NCBI GenBank assembly: GCA_964472195.1
Contig: CAYYJH010000002.1
Coordinates: 1 to 64,000, forward strand
Source of the DNA: BS750m-G4 sp964472195
Lineage (GTDB): Bacteria > Bacteroidota > Ignavibacteria > Tepidaquicellales > Tepidaquicellaceae
Direction of reading: 5' to 3'
Length of the DNA: 64,000 nt
In this document: in pieces, positions 9,387 through 19,290 of the stretch
Layout: every line of letters begins with the position of its first letter
Numbering within the stretch: position 1 is the stretch's first letter
Made by a program: the position numbers and the translations under genes
Notes under the pieces: generated by a model
What the model saw: only the letters and a program-made list of their open reading frames with translations
Database searches by the model: none
Told to the model about the DNA's origin: nothing

Positions 9387-10919
9387 CTATTCCATCCAGC
9401 TTGTCCTATCAAGACTTCTGTATTGAATTGCTTCACTAATATGAGCAGAAGATATTCTCTCTTCACCATTAAGATCAGAAATTGTCCTGCTGACTTTTAG
9501 AATCCTGTCATAAGCTCTTGCTGAAAGACCAAGCTTAGTTATCGCCATTTTCATTAAATCCTCGCTCTCAGAATCAATACTACAAAACTCTTTGATTTCT
9601 TTTGACGTCATATTTGCATTTGCATAAATCCCTTTCTTTCCTTCAAATCTTTTCAATTGTATTTTTCTGGCTCTTATTACTCTTTGCTTTATAACATCTG
9701 ACTTTTCCGATTCTTTTTTACTCGATAGTTCCTGATAATTAACAGGATTTACATGAATGTGAATATCTATTCTGTCTAATATTGGTCCTGATATTTTTGA
9801 AAGATATTTTTGTATTTCATAATCGGAATACATCTCTGCTTCCTTTAGAGTACCTGCGGGGGTAGGGTTCATCGCTGCAACTAACATAAAGTTGCATGGA
9901 TACTGAACTGATATTTTAGAGCGGGAAATCGTAACAACCCTATCCTCGAGTGGTTGCCTCATTACTTCGAGAACATTCTTCTTGAATTCGGTCAATTCAT
10001 CAAGGAACAAAACTCCATTATGTGCAAATGAAATTTCTCCTGGTTTTGCATTCGGACCACCACCCACAATTGCAACATCGCTTGCTGTATGATGCGGCGA
10101 ACGGAAAGGTCTTGTTGAAATTATCGAAGTATCCGAGGGTAATAAACCAGCTATCGAATGTATCTTCGTTGTTTCAAGAGCTTCTTCTATGGTTAGTGAT
10201 GGTAGAATTGAAGGAAGACGTTTAGCGAGCATTGTTTTCCCCGATCCGGGAAGTCCGATCATAATAATATTGTGACTTCCGGCAGCAGCAACTTCCATTG
10301 CTCTTTTTACTTCTGCCTGTCCTTTAACGTCGGCAAAATCTACAACATAATTTAGATGTTTTTCAAATATTTCTTTTGCGTCAACTTTAAATGGGTCAGG
10401 TTTAATATCGTCATTAAGAAAATCGATAACCTCACGAAGTGTTTCAAAAGGATGAACATCTATGTTTTCTACTATTGCTGCTTCATTTGCATTATCCACG
10501 GGTAATATTATGCCTTTAAAATCATTCTTCTTGGCTTCAAGCGTAATAGGTAAAACCCCTGGTACATGCCTTAACCTTCCATCTAAAGAAAGCTCTCCTA
10601 TAAATACATAATCGTGAAGTTTTTGTGGAGACACCTGAGAAGTTTCTGTTATAATACCTATTGCAATTGGAAGGTCAAAACCGGAACCTTCTTTACGAAC
10701 ATCAGCAGGAGCAAGATTTATTGTGATCCTCTTGATAGCTGGAAACAGGAACTCTGAATTCTTGATAGCTGCAGAAACCCTCTCTCTTGATTCTTTGACA
10801 GCATTATCTGGAAGACCAACGACTGAAAATGTATGAAGCCCCTTTTCAATATGTGTTTCAACTCGAATAACATAAGCATCAACTCCATAAGTCGCAGCTG
10901 TGAATATTTCTGATATCAT
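9387..10919 (-). CDS. yifB: YifB/ComM-family Mg-chelatase-like AAA+ ATPase
   Basis: 510 residues, the normal family length. An N-terminal S5-like/Lon-protease-like fold (residues 1-165) with GLPDNAVKESRERVSAAI is followed by the AAA+ core. Walker A is GLPGSGKT (222-229) and Walker B is GVLFLDELTEF (from 302). The sensor/arginine region and the C-terminal Mg_chelatase domain (LGLSARAYDRILKVSRTI) are present. ComM proteins are helicases that promote branch migration during natural transformation; most genomes in this phylum carry one. The gap to the upstream der gene is 38 bp, so der-yifB may be co-transcribed. Confidence 0.93.
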   Translation of the reverse strand: MISEIFTAATYGVDAYVIRVETHIEKGLHTFSVVGLPDNAVKESRERVSAAIKNSEFLFPAIKRITINLAPADVRKEGSGFDLPIAIGIITETSQVSPQKLHDYVFIGELSLDGRLRHVPGVLPITLEAKKNDFKGIILPVDNANEAAIVENIDVHPFETLREVIDFLNDDIKPDPFKVDAKEIFEKHLNYVVDFADVKGQAEVKRAMEVAAAGSHNIIMIGLPGSGKTMLAKRLPSILPSLTIEEALETTKIHSIAGLLPSDTSIISTRPFRSPHHTASDVAIVGGGPNAKPGEISFAHNGVLFLDELTEFKKNVLEVMRQPLEDRVVTISRSKISVQYPCNFMLVAAMNPTPAGTLKEAEMYSDYEIQKYLSKISGPILDRIDIHIHVNPVNYQELSSKKESEKSDVIKQRVIRARKIQLKRFEGKKGIYANANMTSKEIKEFCSIDSESEDLMKMAITKLGLSARAYDRILKVSRTISDLNGEERISSAHISEAIQYRSLDRTSWME

Positions 10920-10957
10920 ACTATAAATTTAACAATTAATAATCAACAATACAAACT

Positions 10958-12322
10958 TTAATTTTTTTTCTTAAACACCAATCCGACAGGAACTCCTTTA
11001 AAACCAAAGTGTTCTCTGATTTTTTTCTCAAGAAACCTTTTGTAGTTATCCTTAATCAGCTTTGGCTCATTCACAAAAAATGCAAAGATTGTAGGAGCAG
11101 ACTTTAGCTGAGTAATATAATTTATTTTTACCTCCCTGCCTCTTACAGAAGCCGGGGGAGTATTTTTAATCTCCTTTAGAAGAGTTTCATTCAGCAAGCT
11201 AGTTTTAACAATTTTTTTCCTTTCATCATAAATTACTTTAGCTTCTTCTATTACTTTATGAATCCTCTGCTTTGTTAAAGCTGATACAAAAATAAACTTT
11301 AGGAAGGTATAACTTTTTAAATGCTCGGTTATTTTCTGTTCGAATATTTTAGATGTCTTTGTGTCTTTCTCTATCAAATCCCATTTATTAATAACGATCA
11401 GTAGTCCCTTTTTGTGTTTTATCACATCCTCAATTATTCTTACATCGGATTTATCGAGTTTAAAAACAGCAAGTATTATATCGGATGATTTACTCATTGT
11501 ATCAATTAATAGCTTCGCGTCGATAACAAGTATGGCAACATCACATCTTTGAATTGATTTATATGTTCTTATTGTAGAAAAGAACTCAAGAGACTCACTC
11601 TTTTTAATTTTATTTTTTTTTCTTAATCCAGCTGTATCAATAAATACAATTTCATCACCATAATATTTAATCACAGAATCTATGGAATCCCTTGTCGTTC
11701 CGGGAATATCAGTAACAATATTCCTATCCTCTTTCAATATCGCATTTATAATCGATGATTTCCCTGAATTAGGTCTGCCTATAACTGCATACTTTATTCT
11801 CTCATCTTCTTTTTCTTCAACCTCCATGAAGTCTTTTATTACAATATCAAGCAGGTCACCAACATTTCTTCCCGAGAGAGCAGAAATTCCTATGGGGTCT
11901 CCAAGTCCCAGAGAATAAAAATCAAAAGATCCCAAATCCCGCTTATCATTATCAACCTTGTTTACTACTAAAACTATTTTCTTGTTTCCACCATATTTTC
12001 TTAACAAGTTTGCAACTTCATGGTCGTAATGATGACTACCACTTGAAACATCAACAACAAACATAATAACATCAGCTTCATCTACCGCTAAAATAATTTG
12101 TTCACGTATTGCTTTGTCAAATTTTTCTTCAGAGTCCGGTATAAAACCACCCGTATCTATCAATAAGAATCTTTTCCCTGTCCAATCTGCTTCTTCGTAA
12201 TTTCTGTCCCTCGTAACACCGCTCATCTGATGTACTATTGCAACCCGTCTCCCAACAATTCTATTGAACAATGTAGATTTTCCTACATTCGGTCTTCCTA
12301 CTATAGCAACAATATTCTTCAT
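10958..12322 (-). CDS. der: Ribosome biogenesis GTPase Der (EngA)
   Basis: 454 residues with the diagnostic double GTPase arrangement. Domain 1 has GRPNVGKST (9-17), DTGG and NKVD; domain 2 has GRPNSGKSS (182-190), DTAGLRKK and NKWD. A C-terminal KH-like domain ends in FGFKGVPVGLVFKKKN. Der is essential for 50S subunit maturation. It heads the minus-strand der-yifB-PHP run and is divergent from the exchanger gene. Confidence 0.97.
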   Translation of the reverse strand: MKNIVAIVGRPNVGKSTLFNRIVGRRVAIVHQMSGVTRDRNYEEADWTGKRFLLIDTGGFIPDSEEKFDKAIREQIILAVDEADVIMFVVDVSSGSHHYDHEVANLLRKYGGNKKIVLVVNKVDNDKRDLGSFDFYSLGLGDPIGISALSGRNVGDLLDIVIKDFMEVEEKEDERIKYAVIGRPNSGKSSIINAILKEDRNIVTDIPGTTRDSIDSVIKYYGDEIVFIDTAGLRKKNKIKKSESLEFFSTIRTYKSIQRCDVAILVIDAKLLIDTMSKSSDIILAVFKLDKSDVRIIEDVIKHKKGLLIVINKWDLIEKDTKTSKIFEQKITEHLKSYTFLKFIFVSALTKQRIHKVIEEAKVIYDERKKIVKTSLLNETLLKEIKNTPPASVRGREVKINYITQLKSAPTIFAFFVNEPKLIKDNYKRFLEKKIREHFGFKGVPVGLVFKKKN

Positions 12323-12415
12323 AGTAAGAAAAATTAATTCTTAATCTGAACTCTTTCAATGTACTAAATAGAAGTCTAATTGTATAATTATGAAATTAAG
12401 ACCTTTGTTAACATA

Positions 12416-12423
12416 TAAATTTG
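12416..12423 (+). promoter_or_regulatory. Possible -7 box TAAATTTG for the exchanger gene
   Basis: An exact match to the Bacteroidota -7 consensus TAnnTTTG lies 72 bp before the chosen start at 12495. No good -33 element sits at the usual distance, so support is weak. It falls inside the longer open frame that begins at 12390, which fits the later start codon. Confidence 0.3.
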
Positions 12424-12494
12424 ATTGTAAATATATTATTTTATATTCATTAAACTTAATATTAAAATCTTATACTCCAAAGATTAATCGAAGA

Positions 12495-13451
12495 ATGATA
12501 ACCTATATACTTTTCGTTATTGGTTTTGTAATATTAATAAAAGGAGCAGACTTACTCGTTGACGGTTCTTCTTCACTTGCACGAAAGTTCCATGTTTCAA
12601 ATTTAGTAATTGGCTTAACACTTGTTTCTTTTGGTACCTCAGCCCCGGAGTTAATTGTTAACATAGTCGCAAGTTTAGAAGGCAAACAAGATATTGCAAT
12701 AGGAAATATACTCGGCAGCAACATCGCAAATACACTTCTGATTTTGGGTATCTCTGCATTAATTTATCCATTAGTTGTTCACAGGAGTACAGTCTGGAAA
12801 GAAATTCCCTTTAGCGTTTTAGCCGTTTTAGTTCTTGGATTTCTTGTCAATGACGTAATATTCGGAGGTGAAGAAACAGCACTACTTTCAAGAAATGATG
12901 GTTTAGTTCTTTTAGCTTTATTTGTAATATTTATGTATTATACATATTCAATAGCAAAAGATCACCATGAACAAAGCGACATCGAGATAAAAGAATTGAG
13001 TGTTCTTAAATCAATTATATACATTATACTTGGAATTCTAGGTTTGGGATTCGGGGGTCCTCTGATAGTCGACGGTGCTGTTAAAATTTCTAAGAATATT
13101 GGAATGAGTGAATCATTTATGGGATTGACCATAATTGCTTTAGGAACATCACTTCCTGAACTTGCTACTTCAGCAGTCGCAGCTTACAAAAAAAATTCTG
13201 ATATTGCTATCGGGAATGTAGTTGGTTCAAATATTTTTAATGTCTTATGGATTCTCGGTATCAGTTCACTAATAAAACCTCTTACATTTAACTCATCTAA
13301 TATTTCTGACCTTTACATGGTAGTTTTTGTAAGCATTATTTTATTCTTATCAATTTTTGTGGGTAAAAGACACTCGATTGGGCGGCTTGAAGGAATATTC
13401 TTCTTATTGATTTATGTTTCATATATTATATACCTTGTCTATAAAGGATAA
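12495..13451 (+). CDS. Calcium/sodium antiporter (CaxA/YrbG family)
   Basis: 318 residues. The frame is open from 12390, but residue 36 of that frame (ATG at 12495) starts directly with the first membrane helix and matches family starts; an AAGA sits just upstream. The two inverted alpha-repeats of the Ca/cation antiporter superfamily are clear: FGTSAPELIVN...GNILGSNIANTLLILG and LGTSLPELATS...GNVVGSNIFNVLWILG. The acidic residues of the PEL motifs bind the cation. About ten membrane helices. Predicted to export Ca2+ in exchange for Na+ across the inner membrane. Confidence 0.92.
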   Translation: MITYILFVIGFVILIKGADLLVDGSSSLARKFHVSNLVIGLTLVSFGTSAPELIVNIVASLEGKQDIAIGNILGSNIANTLLILGISALIYPLVVHRSTVWKEIPFSVLAVLVLGFLVNDVIFGGEETALLSRNDGLVLLALFVIFMYYTYSIAKDHHEQSDIEIKELSVLKSIIYIILGILGLGFGGPLIVDGAVKISKNIGMSESFMGLTIIALGTSLPELATSAVAAYKKNSDIAIGNVVGSNIFNVLWILGISSLIKPLTFNSSNISDLYMVVFVSIILFLSIFVGKRHSIGRLEGIFFLLIYVSYIIYLVYKG

Positions 13452-13478
13452 CTTATTTTATTTAATTAAAAACATGTT

Positions 13479-13997
13479 ATGAAAGATAAGAGGTTATCAA
13501 TAATTATTGGAGATATTACAGAACAGAAAGTCGATTCGATTGTAAATGCGGCAAATACAACTCTGCATGGTGGTGGTGGAGTAGATGGAGCAATTCACAG
13601 AGCTGCCGGTCCTGAACTTTTAGAAGAATGTAAAACACTCGGAGGGTGTCTGACGGGTGAGGCAAAGATTACAAAAGGCTATAACCTTCCTGCTAAATTT
13701 ATAGTACATACAGTCGGTCCAATTTGGAGTGGAGGATTTAATAATGAAGAAGAAAAATTAGCAAATTGTTACAGAAATAGTCTTAAGTTAGTTGAGAAAT
13801 ATAATATTAAGACAATTGCCTTTCCATCAATTAGTACGGGTGCATACAGGTTCCCAATCGAGAAAGCTGCAAAAATCGCTGTCCGAGAAATCCGTGAATT
13901 CCTTATGAAATATGATACACTTGAAAAAGTTTTTGTAGTATGTTTCGATGAGAATACATACGATAATTATATCAAGATTCTTTATAAAAGCAAATAA
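13479..13997 (+). CDS. Macro-domain protein, O-acetyl-ADP-ribose deacetylase-like
   Basis: 172 residues, one macro domain of the YmdB/MacroD type. Motifs: [21 protein letters not shown] with the catalytic-loop Asn/Gly/Asp residues, [12 protein letters not shown], and [10 protein letters not shown] near residue 125. These enzymes hydrolyse O-acetyl-ADP-ribose or remove ADP-ribose from proteins. It starts 28 bp after the exchanger gene and is probably co-transcribed. No DarT-like toxin lies beside it, so an antitoxin role is not suggested. Confidence 0.92.
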   Translation: MKDKRLSIIIGDITEQKVDSIVNAANTTLHGGGGVDGAIHRAAGPELLEECKTLGGCLTGEAKITKGYNLPAKFIVHTVGPIWSGGFNNEEEKLANCYRNSLKLVEKYNIKTIAFPSISTGAYRFPIEKAAKIAVREIREFLMKYDTLEKVFVVCFDENTYDNYIKILYKSK

Positions 13998-14084
13998 ATT
14001 TGTGTACTAATAACAAATTTAGAATTCATATTTCAAGCTGTAGCTCCGTAATGTGCTGTTCGGGAAATTTTAAAGAAGCGTGTC

Positions 14085-14768
14085 TTAAAATCTATATTTA
14101 AGCAAAGTCCATATTCCAATTACTCCATCAAGCCACTTTATTTTTTTACCATCCTCACGTGATCGTGGAACATAAGTGATTGGAACTTCATGTATCTTAA
14201 TTTTTTTTCTAAGAACCTTCGATGTAACTTCTGCACAAAACTCAAACCCTTTACTTTCAAGATTAATATCTTTTAAGACATCTGTTTTCAAAACTTTGTA
14301 ACATGTGTAAGCATCAGTAATTCGAGAACCATACAGAATATTAGACAACCAGCTCATAAAAAGAACTCCCCAGTAATAAATTATAGATGATCTTGGATTA
14401 CGTGTAAGATTACGTGAACCATAAACAACCTTAACACCTGTATTGGAAAAAGGTTCTAAAACTTTACGGTAATTATCTTCAGGGTCATATTCCAGATCAG
14501 CATCCTGTATCAAAACAATATCCCCTTCTACTGCTGACAATCCCGTTCTGACTGCCGATCCTTTGCCTTCATTTTGTTTATTATGCAAAATTTTCAAGGG
14601 CAAATGGTCATCTTCATTCATCTTGTCAAGAATTTCCTTCGAACGATCGTCAGAACCATCATCTACAACTATTATCTCTTTTACCAAACCCGTTCTATAA
14701 ACTCTTCTTATTATTTCATCGAGGGTTTTCTCTTCGTTAAAAACTGGTATTATAACAGATAGCTGCAA
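14085..14768 (-). CDS. Family 2 glycosyltransferase, polyprenyl-phosphate mannosyltransferase-like
   Basis: 227 residues, a GT-A fold GT2 enzyme without membrane segments: LSVIIPVFNEEKTLDEII, VVDDGSDD (first acidic motif), QDADLEYDPED (DXD metal site) and VYGSRN. The length and the YGSRITDAYTCYKVLKTDVL segment match DPM1-like enzymes that load a sugar onto a polyprenyl phosphate. The neighbouring GT-C-like membrane proteins would be natural users of such a donor. Ends 87 bp from the macro gene, convergently. Confidence 0.88.
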   Translation of the reverse strand: MQLSVIIPVFNEEKTLDEIIRRVYRTGLVKEIIVVDDGSDDRSKEILDKMNEDDHLPLKILHNKQNEGKGSAVRTGLSAVEGDIVLIQDADLEYDPEDNYRKVLEPFSNTGVKVVYGSRNLTRNPRSSIIYYWGVLFMSWLSNILYGSRITDAYTCYKVLKTDVLKDINLESKGFEFCAEVTSKVLRKKIKIHEVPITYVPRSREDGKKIKWLDGVIGIWTLLKYRF

Positions 14769-14812
14769 AATATTTTTTGTTAATAATTAGTTAACTCTGC
14801 TTACAAAAATTT

Positions 14813-16813
14813 TTAGTACGATATTCCCGTTTGTGATTCGAGATATTTAACTTTTTCCTTTAGCTGTTCATCATCAGGATTATTCAACAAATAAATGCGA
14901 TAACAGTAAATAGCTTTATTAAAATCTTTTCCAATAAAATAAATGTTTCCAAGATTATTATAAAGATTCATTTGAAACTTATCTAAACTGCCGTTAGCAT
15001 TTTTTATTATATTTAAATAGACGATTTCAGCAGTTCTGAAATCTTCACATTCTATTGCATACAGTGCAAGATTAGAGAGTCCCGTATAATTCTTTTTCTT
15101 TTCATAAAAGCCACTTACCCAATTGCTGATTCGTGACTTTGGTTTTATTTTAAATACATCGGTAATCTTTTCTTCTGTAATATTAGTATCAAACCCATTT
15201 AAAACTAAGACATCCTCAAGATTAATACCGGGAACGTTCGTAGCATAATCATTTCTCGCATAGACGATCGAGTTTTTATCTAAGTATATCATTCTCCAAT
15301 CCGGCAGCGTTCTCAGTAATGATGACCAGTTGTTAGCAAAAGCATGATTGTATGCAATAAGCTGCGGTTCATATTTATCAATCAAAAATTTCAAACCACC
15401 TTTATTTAAACTATTTTGATACTCGGTATAAAATTCTTCTTTAATAACTTCAAGCCTGCCATCAATGAAAACAGGCTGATGAAGCGCCCAAACAAACCAG
15501 CTGCCAAATCCAAGCTGATTTATTAACCTGCCATCTAACTTGTTTTTTACTAAAAACTCAGTAGATTTTATAGGTAAAATATTTTCATTGAGTCCTATAC
15601 CAAAATCAATCCCCATATTGTATGACGCAAAGTAAGCATTGTTGTAAACTCTAAGAGCAATCATTATTAGAACCACCGTCAGAACGTATGGGGCAAACTT
15701 TGAAATATTCTTGTATTTTATTATTAATTTCCTAAACCAAATATTATCAGAATAAAGACCGTTAATCGAGATTGCGATTATATTAACTGCATAGATTATA
15801 AAAATCGGGATGTTACGAATTTGTGAATAAGATATAAAAAAGAATGCAACCAGGATCAGAAATTCATGGAGCTTTCTTTTTTTTATAGTTATTAGAAAAA
15901 GAGAGAAACTTAATATACATATAGCATAATATATAAAGACCTCAAAATAAAAATTTTCAAGATCACCGGTAATATTAAACGGTGAAGCAAACTCACTAAT
16001 TGTCACATTAAAGATGTTGGATGACTCCAGACGTGTAAACAAATAAAACGGTTGAAGAACAATCTTTTCGAAATATGGATTTAAAAATGTTACCAAGAAA
16101 GATGCAGCCGACCATTTAATAAGATACGTATCAAATCTTTTCTCGTGTATCCATACTGATATAAAATACGCTCCTATTATAAATAATCCCAGTATAAACA
16201 AACTCTGCACATTAACCCAAAACACCATCACAATCGGTAATAAAAACAATAGTCTTTTCTTGAAATAAAAATATTGATCCAAAAGTATTAGCACCAGCAA
16301 TATTCCAATCCATGTCAATATTTCAGGACGAAAATGAAACCTGATCTGCATCGATAGAAGAGCAAATAACAATATTAAGACAGACAACCCGGTTTGCACT
16401 CCATCAAACATCATACGCTTATACAATAAATAAAATACGATTAAAATGAAAACTGTGTTCATAAGCGTTATGCCTGTATAGCTAAAAAGATTGTAAATCC
16501 CATAAACCATTACCTGGTAAAGCCAGTGCATGTCCACGTATTCATTGTTATTAACAGTGTATGTATATACGTCCTTATCCGGAACAGATAGATTTTCTGT
16601 GATCCATTGACCTCCCCGAAGATGAAAACCGATATCGTAATTATAGATTGTCCGGAATGAAAATAATATTATAAGGATAGTCAAGAATACTAACGGCAAA
16701 AACCATTTTGTTCTAAACAGCTCTTTCCAATTAGTCTTATATGATAGAATTGATGAATCTAATTCTTTTCTTTTTATTGAAGGATATTCTGATTTTAAAT
16801 TCTTTTTTTTCAA
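14813..16813 (-). CDS. GT-C-like polytopic membrane protein with C-terminal TPR
   Basis: 666 residues. A basic cytoplasmic N-terminus is followed by about 10-12 membrane helices (about 36-405). The first periplasmic loop has YDIGFHLRGGQWI and an acidic motif as in GT-C lipid-linked sugar transferases. A soluble region (405-560) precedes TPR-like helices to the end (NLYNNLGNIYFIGKDFNKAI). It lies 44 bp upstream of the GT2 gene on the same strand. Probably a sugar transferase or assembly protein for cell-envelope glycans; the activity is inferred from topology only. A second protein of the same layout is at 49035-51017. Confidence 0.7.
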   Translation of the reverse strand: MKKKNLKSEYPSIKRKELDSSILSYKTNWKELFRTKWFLPLVFLTILIILFSFRTIYNYDIGFHLRGGQWITENLSVPDKDVYTYTVNNNEYVDMHWLYQVMVYGIYNLFSYTGITLMNTVFILIVFYLLYKRMMFDGVQTGLSVLILLFALLSMQIRFHFRPEILTWIGILLVLILLDQYFYFKKRLLFLLPIVMVFWVNVQSLFILGLFIIGAYFISVWIHEKRFDTYLIKWSAASFLVTFLNPYFEKIVLQPFYLFTRLESSNIFNVTISEFASPFNITGDLENFYFEVFIYYAICILSFSLFLITIKKRKLHEFLILVAFFFISYSQIRNIPIFIIYAVNIIAISINGLYSDNIWFRKLIIKYKNISKFAPYVLTVVLIMIALRVYNNAYFASYNMGIDFGIGLNENILPIKSTEFLVKNKLDGRLINQLGFGSWFVWALHQPVFIDGRLEVIKEEFYTEYQNSLNKGGLKFLIDKYEPQLIAYNHAFANNWSSLLRTLPDWRMIYLDKNSIVYARNDYATNVPGINLEDVLVLNGFDTNITEEKITDVFKIKPKSRISNWVSGFYEKKKNYTGLSNLALYAIECEDFRTAEIVYLNIIKNANGSLDKFQMNLYNNLGNIYFIGKDFNKAIYCYRIYLLNNPDDEQLKEKVKYLESQTGISY

Positions 16814-16987
16814 ACTCTACCTAATACATTCGAAATTTTATGAAGATGTGTGGGTGGAAATATTTTCTAATAACAACTTAGAATACACAACTTTGCGAAT
16901 ATAAATATTTATTTAAGAAAATTAAATGCTCACAACTCTATCGATTATTAAGGATGTGATTGTGTCTTTAGCATTCTTATAAATGAA

Positions 16988-17755
16988 CTAATGTTTCGAG
17001 GATTTTTTCAGTTTGCGTATTTTGTATTTTTTTCTAATTAAAAACAAATCAATCCATAATTGAAAGAAGTATTTGATTTTTACTTTTGAATCGCTTTTAT
17101 TAATCCATTTTTTGAGTGGTATTTCTAACATTTTTTTTAAGGCTTGATCTTTTCCATACAGATTAATCTTTCGAGCGAATAACTCTACATCAAATAACCA
17201 TCTGGATATAAACGGCTCTTCAAATAATAGTAAAGATAACTCTTTAGTAAAGACCTTGCAACCGCATTGAGTATCGTACACTTTTAATTCTAAAATATTA
17301 GATATAAAGGTTGCAATAATTCTACCAGCAAAGTGCCGGGAATATTTTCGCTCAATCTTAGCCCCTATAATCATTATTCTCGACCCAAAACAAAATTCTA
17401 TATCTTCTTTTATATATCCTGACAATCTAATACACTCCTTAAAAGGTGTTGATAAATCAGCGTCAAGATAAGCAATGTATGAATAATTAATGTTATTGCT
17501 GCAATATAGAATCCCCTTTCGTACCGATTCAGCTTTTCCAATGTTTTCAGTATTTGATAAAATATGAATACACTCTTGATTTTGAGATTTGATTTGGTTA
17601 AGAATCTCCAGAGTATCATCTGTAGAACCGTCATTAACAAAGCAAATTGTATTAGAGGGATATTCTTTCATGAATGAGAAAAATTCGCTCAACGGTAACC
17701 TATTTCCCTCATTATAACATGGAATTACAAAACATATATCTTTATCTAAGTTCAT
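16988..17755 (-). CDS. Family 2 glycosyltransferase, dolichyl-phosphate glucosyltransferase-like
   Basis: 255 residues. Motifs: CFVIPCYNEGNRLP at the N-terminus, FVNDGSTDDT, YLDADLSTPF (DXD) and FGSRIMI. The ISRWLFDVELFAR segment near residue 180 is typical of ALG5-like enzymes that make polyprenyl-phosphate glucose. Its ATG overlaps the stop codon of the upstream membrane protein gene by one base (TAATG), so the two are translationally coupled and probably act as donor maker and user. Confidence 0.88.
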   Translation of the reverse strand: MNLDKDICFVIPCYNEGNRLPLSEFFSFMKEYPSNTICFVNDGSTDDTLEILNQIKSQNQECIHILSNTENIGKAESVRKGILYCSNNINYSYIAYLDADLSTPFKECIRLSGYIKEDIEFCFGSRIMIIGAKIERKYSRHFAGRIIATFISNILELKVYDTQCGCKVFTKELSLLLFEEPFISRWLFDVELFARKINLYGKDQALKKMLEIPLKKWINKSDSKVKIKYFFQLWIDLFLIRKKYKIRKLKKSSKH

Positions 17756-19290
17756 TATTTAAGTTTATAAATTGTGTTTATAGAATTGTTCATAACTTTT
17801 ATAGAGTGCCATTTATATTTCGAATACTCTTCATAATCCTGCGGATGCCATCTATAGTTCGTTATAAAATATTTTGCATCCTTAAAATCTACATAATTAA
17901 TTCTTTTATTTTCTTCCTCTGTTAAAATCATACTGTTTGCATAACCAGGATAATTATCAACAACTATATTTATCGTATCAGATTTATCAACATTAAGTAT
18001 GTATTCAAGAGACTGTTTGTAAGAAACTCCCCAGTAATCCATCTCAAAATTTTTTCTCAAATGTTCTGGAGTACTATGGTCCACTAATCTGTTGAAATAG
18101 ATATTCTGAAAAGGAAAGTTATACACCATAAAATATAATACTAAAGAAAAAGCTAAAACAAAGACACTTATTGCTAAAAACTTTATTTTTGTTTTAGACA
18201 GATAATTTAAACCATAAATCACTAATAAAACGAAAGAGGGGTAAATGAAATACAATTGCCTCCAACCATCATAAATTACTGATTTTAAAATAATAACTAA
18301 TGCTATTGGAGTTATTAAACAGACTAAATATAATATAATGTTACGTTCTTTTATATTGGATAAAAAATGAGACGGATTCTTTGAAAATTTTACTAATAAC
18401 AATACAATCCCAAATAAACCTGTTAACAAATAAACTATAGGAGTTGTTATTCCAAACCATACAATACCATAATACCAATAAAGGTTTCCTACATTAACTA
18501 ACTCTCCATTGAATAACACGTAACCTTTCCAACGAAAAACAGCCATGTTCTTAAAAGCAAAAGCAAAATTTCCAAATGGATTATTCCATAAAAAAGGCCA
18601 GCTTATGATGATAGTTGCTAAAGTAACAGTAAATACGAGTAGTATTAAATAAATGTTTTGCTGTTGCAATTTTTTGTTTCCCCTGCATAAAAAATAATCA
18701 ATAATTAAGAAAAACAGAACACAGCAAAATAAAAGTACACCTGCGATTCTAATATTGATTAGCAGCCCCAAACCAATTCCCGCAAGTATAAAACGGAAAT
18801 TATTTTTCTTATCAAAAGCGATGGCAATAAGATAAAAGCATACAAGAAACATGGACATAAATGGAATATCTTTAGTATTGAAAAAGGAGTGTGCATAAAG
18901 GCGAGGATTCAAAACGATTAACAAAAAACCTATTGAGGCAAGTAGTTTGTTTTTGTATATAAAATCAACTAATAGAAAACAAAAAAACGCACTTGCTAAG
19001 AAAAAGAAATGTGTTATCAAGTGTCTTGATAAAAACACATCTCTGCTGTTCTCTAAATTCAATACTTTTTCTATCATAATTAAGGGCAATTCAAAAGCCA
19101 CGCCATAATCTTTATCTTGGAAACTGAAAAGAGACTTATCTCCTTTAAACAAATAATTATAATTTAATTCACCAAGTCTGTGCTGTTGTAGTTCATCCCA
19201 GGAAATACCATATTCATCATAGGTAAATAAAGCAACGATACTTGCAGTTACTATCAGTACAATACCGATATAATTTTTAAATATTCTCAT
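17755..19290 (-). CDS. GT39/ArnT-like membrane glycosyltransferase
   Basis: 511 residues with about 11 membrane helices. The first periplasmic loop carries YGISWDELQQHRLGE, the Asp-Glu catalytic motif position of the PMT/ArnT GT-C family. A short soluble C-terminal domain follows the last helix (about 395). Predicted to transfer a sugar from a polyprenyl-phosphate donor in the periplasm; the acceptor is unknown. Coupled by a one-base overlap to the downstream GT2. First gene of this minus-strand unit. Confidence 0.78.
   Translation of the reverse strand: MRIFKNYIGIVLIVTASIVALFTYDEYGISWDELQQHRLGELNYNYLFKGDKSLFSFQDKDYGVAFELPLIMIEKVLNLENSRDVFLSRHLITHFFFLASAFFCFLLVDFIYKNKLLASIGFLLIVLNPRLYAHSFFNTKDIPFMSMFLVCFYLIAIAFDKKNNFRFILAGIGLGLLINIRIAGVLLFCCVLFFLIIDYFLCRGNKKLQQQNIYLILLVFTVTLATIIISWPFLWNNPFGNFAFAFKNMAVFRWKGYVLFNGELVNVGNLYWYYGIVWFGITTPIVYLLTGLFGIVLLLVKFSKNPSHFLSNIKERNIILYLVCLITPIALVIILKSVIYDGWRQLYFIYPSFVLLVIYGLNYLSKTKIKFLAISVFVLAFSLVLYFMVYNFPFQNIYFNRLVDHSTPEHLRKNFEMDYWGVSYKQSLEYILNVDKSDTINIVVDNYPGYANSMILTEEENKRINYVDFKDAKYFITNYRWHPQDYEEYSKYKWHSIKVMNNSINTIYKLK

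Noticed and set aside
13479..13997. Macro-domain protein as a DarG-type antitoxin
   Set aside because: No DarT-like toxin gene is adjacent; it follows a cation exchanger gene.
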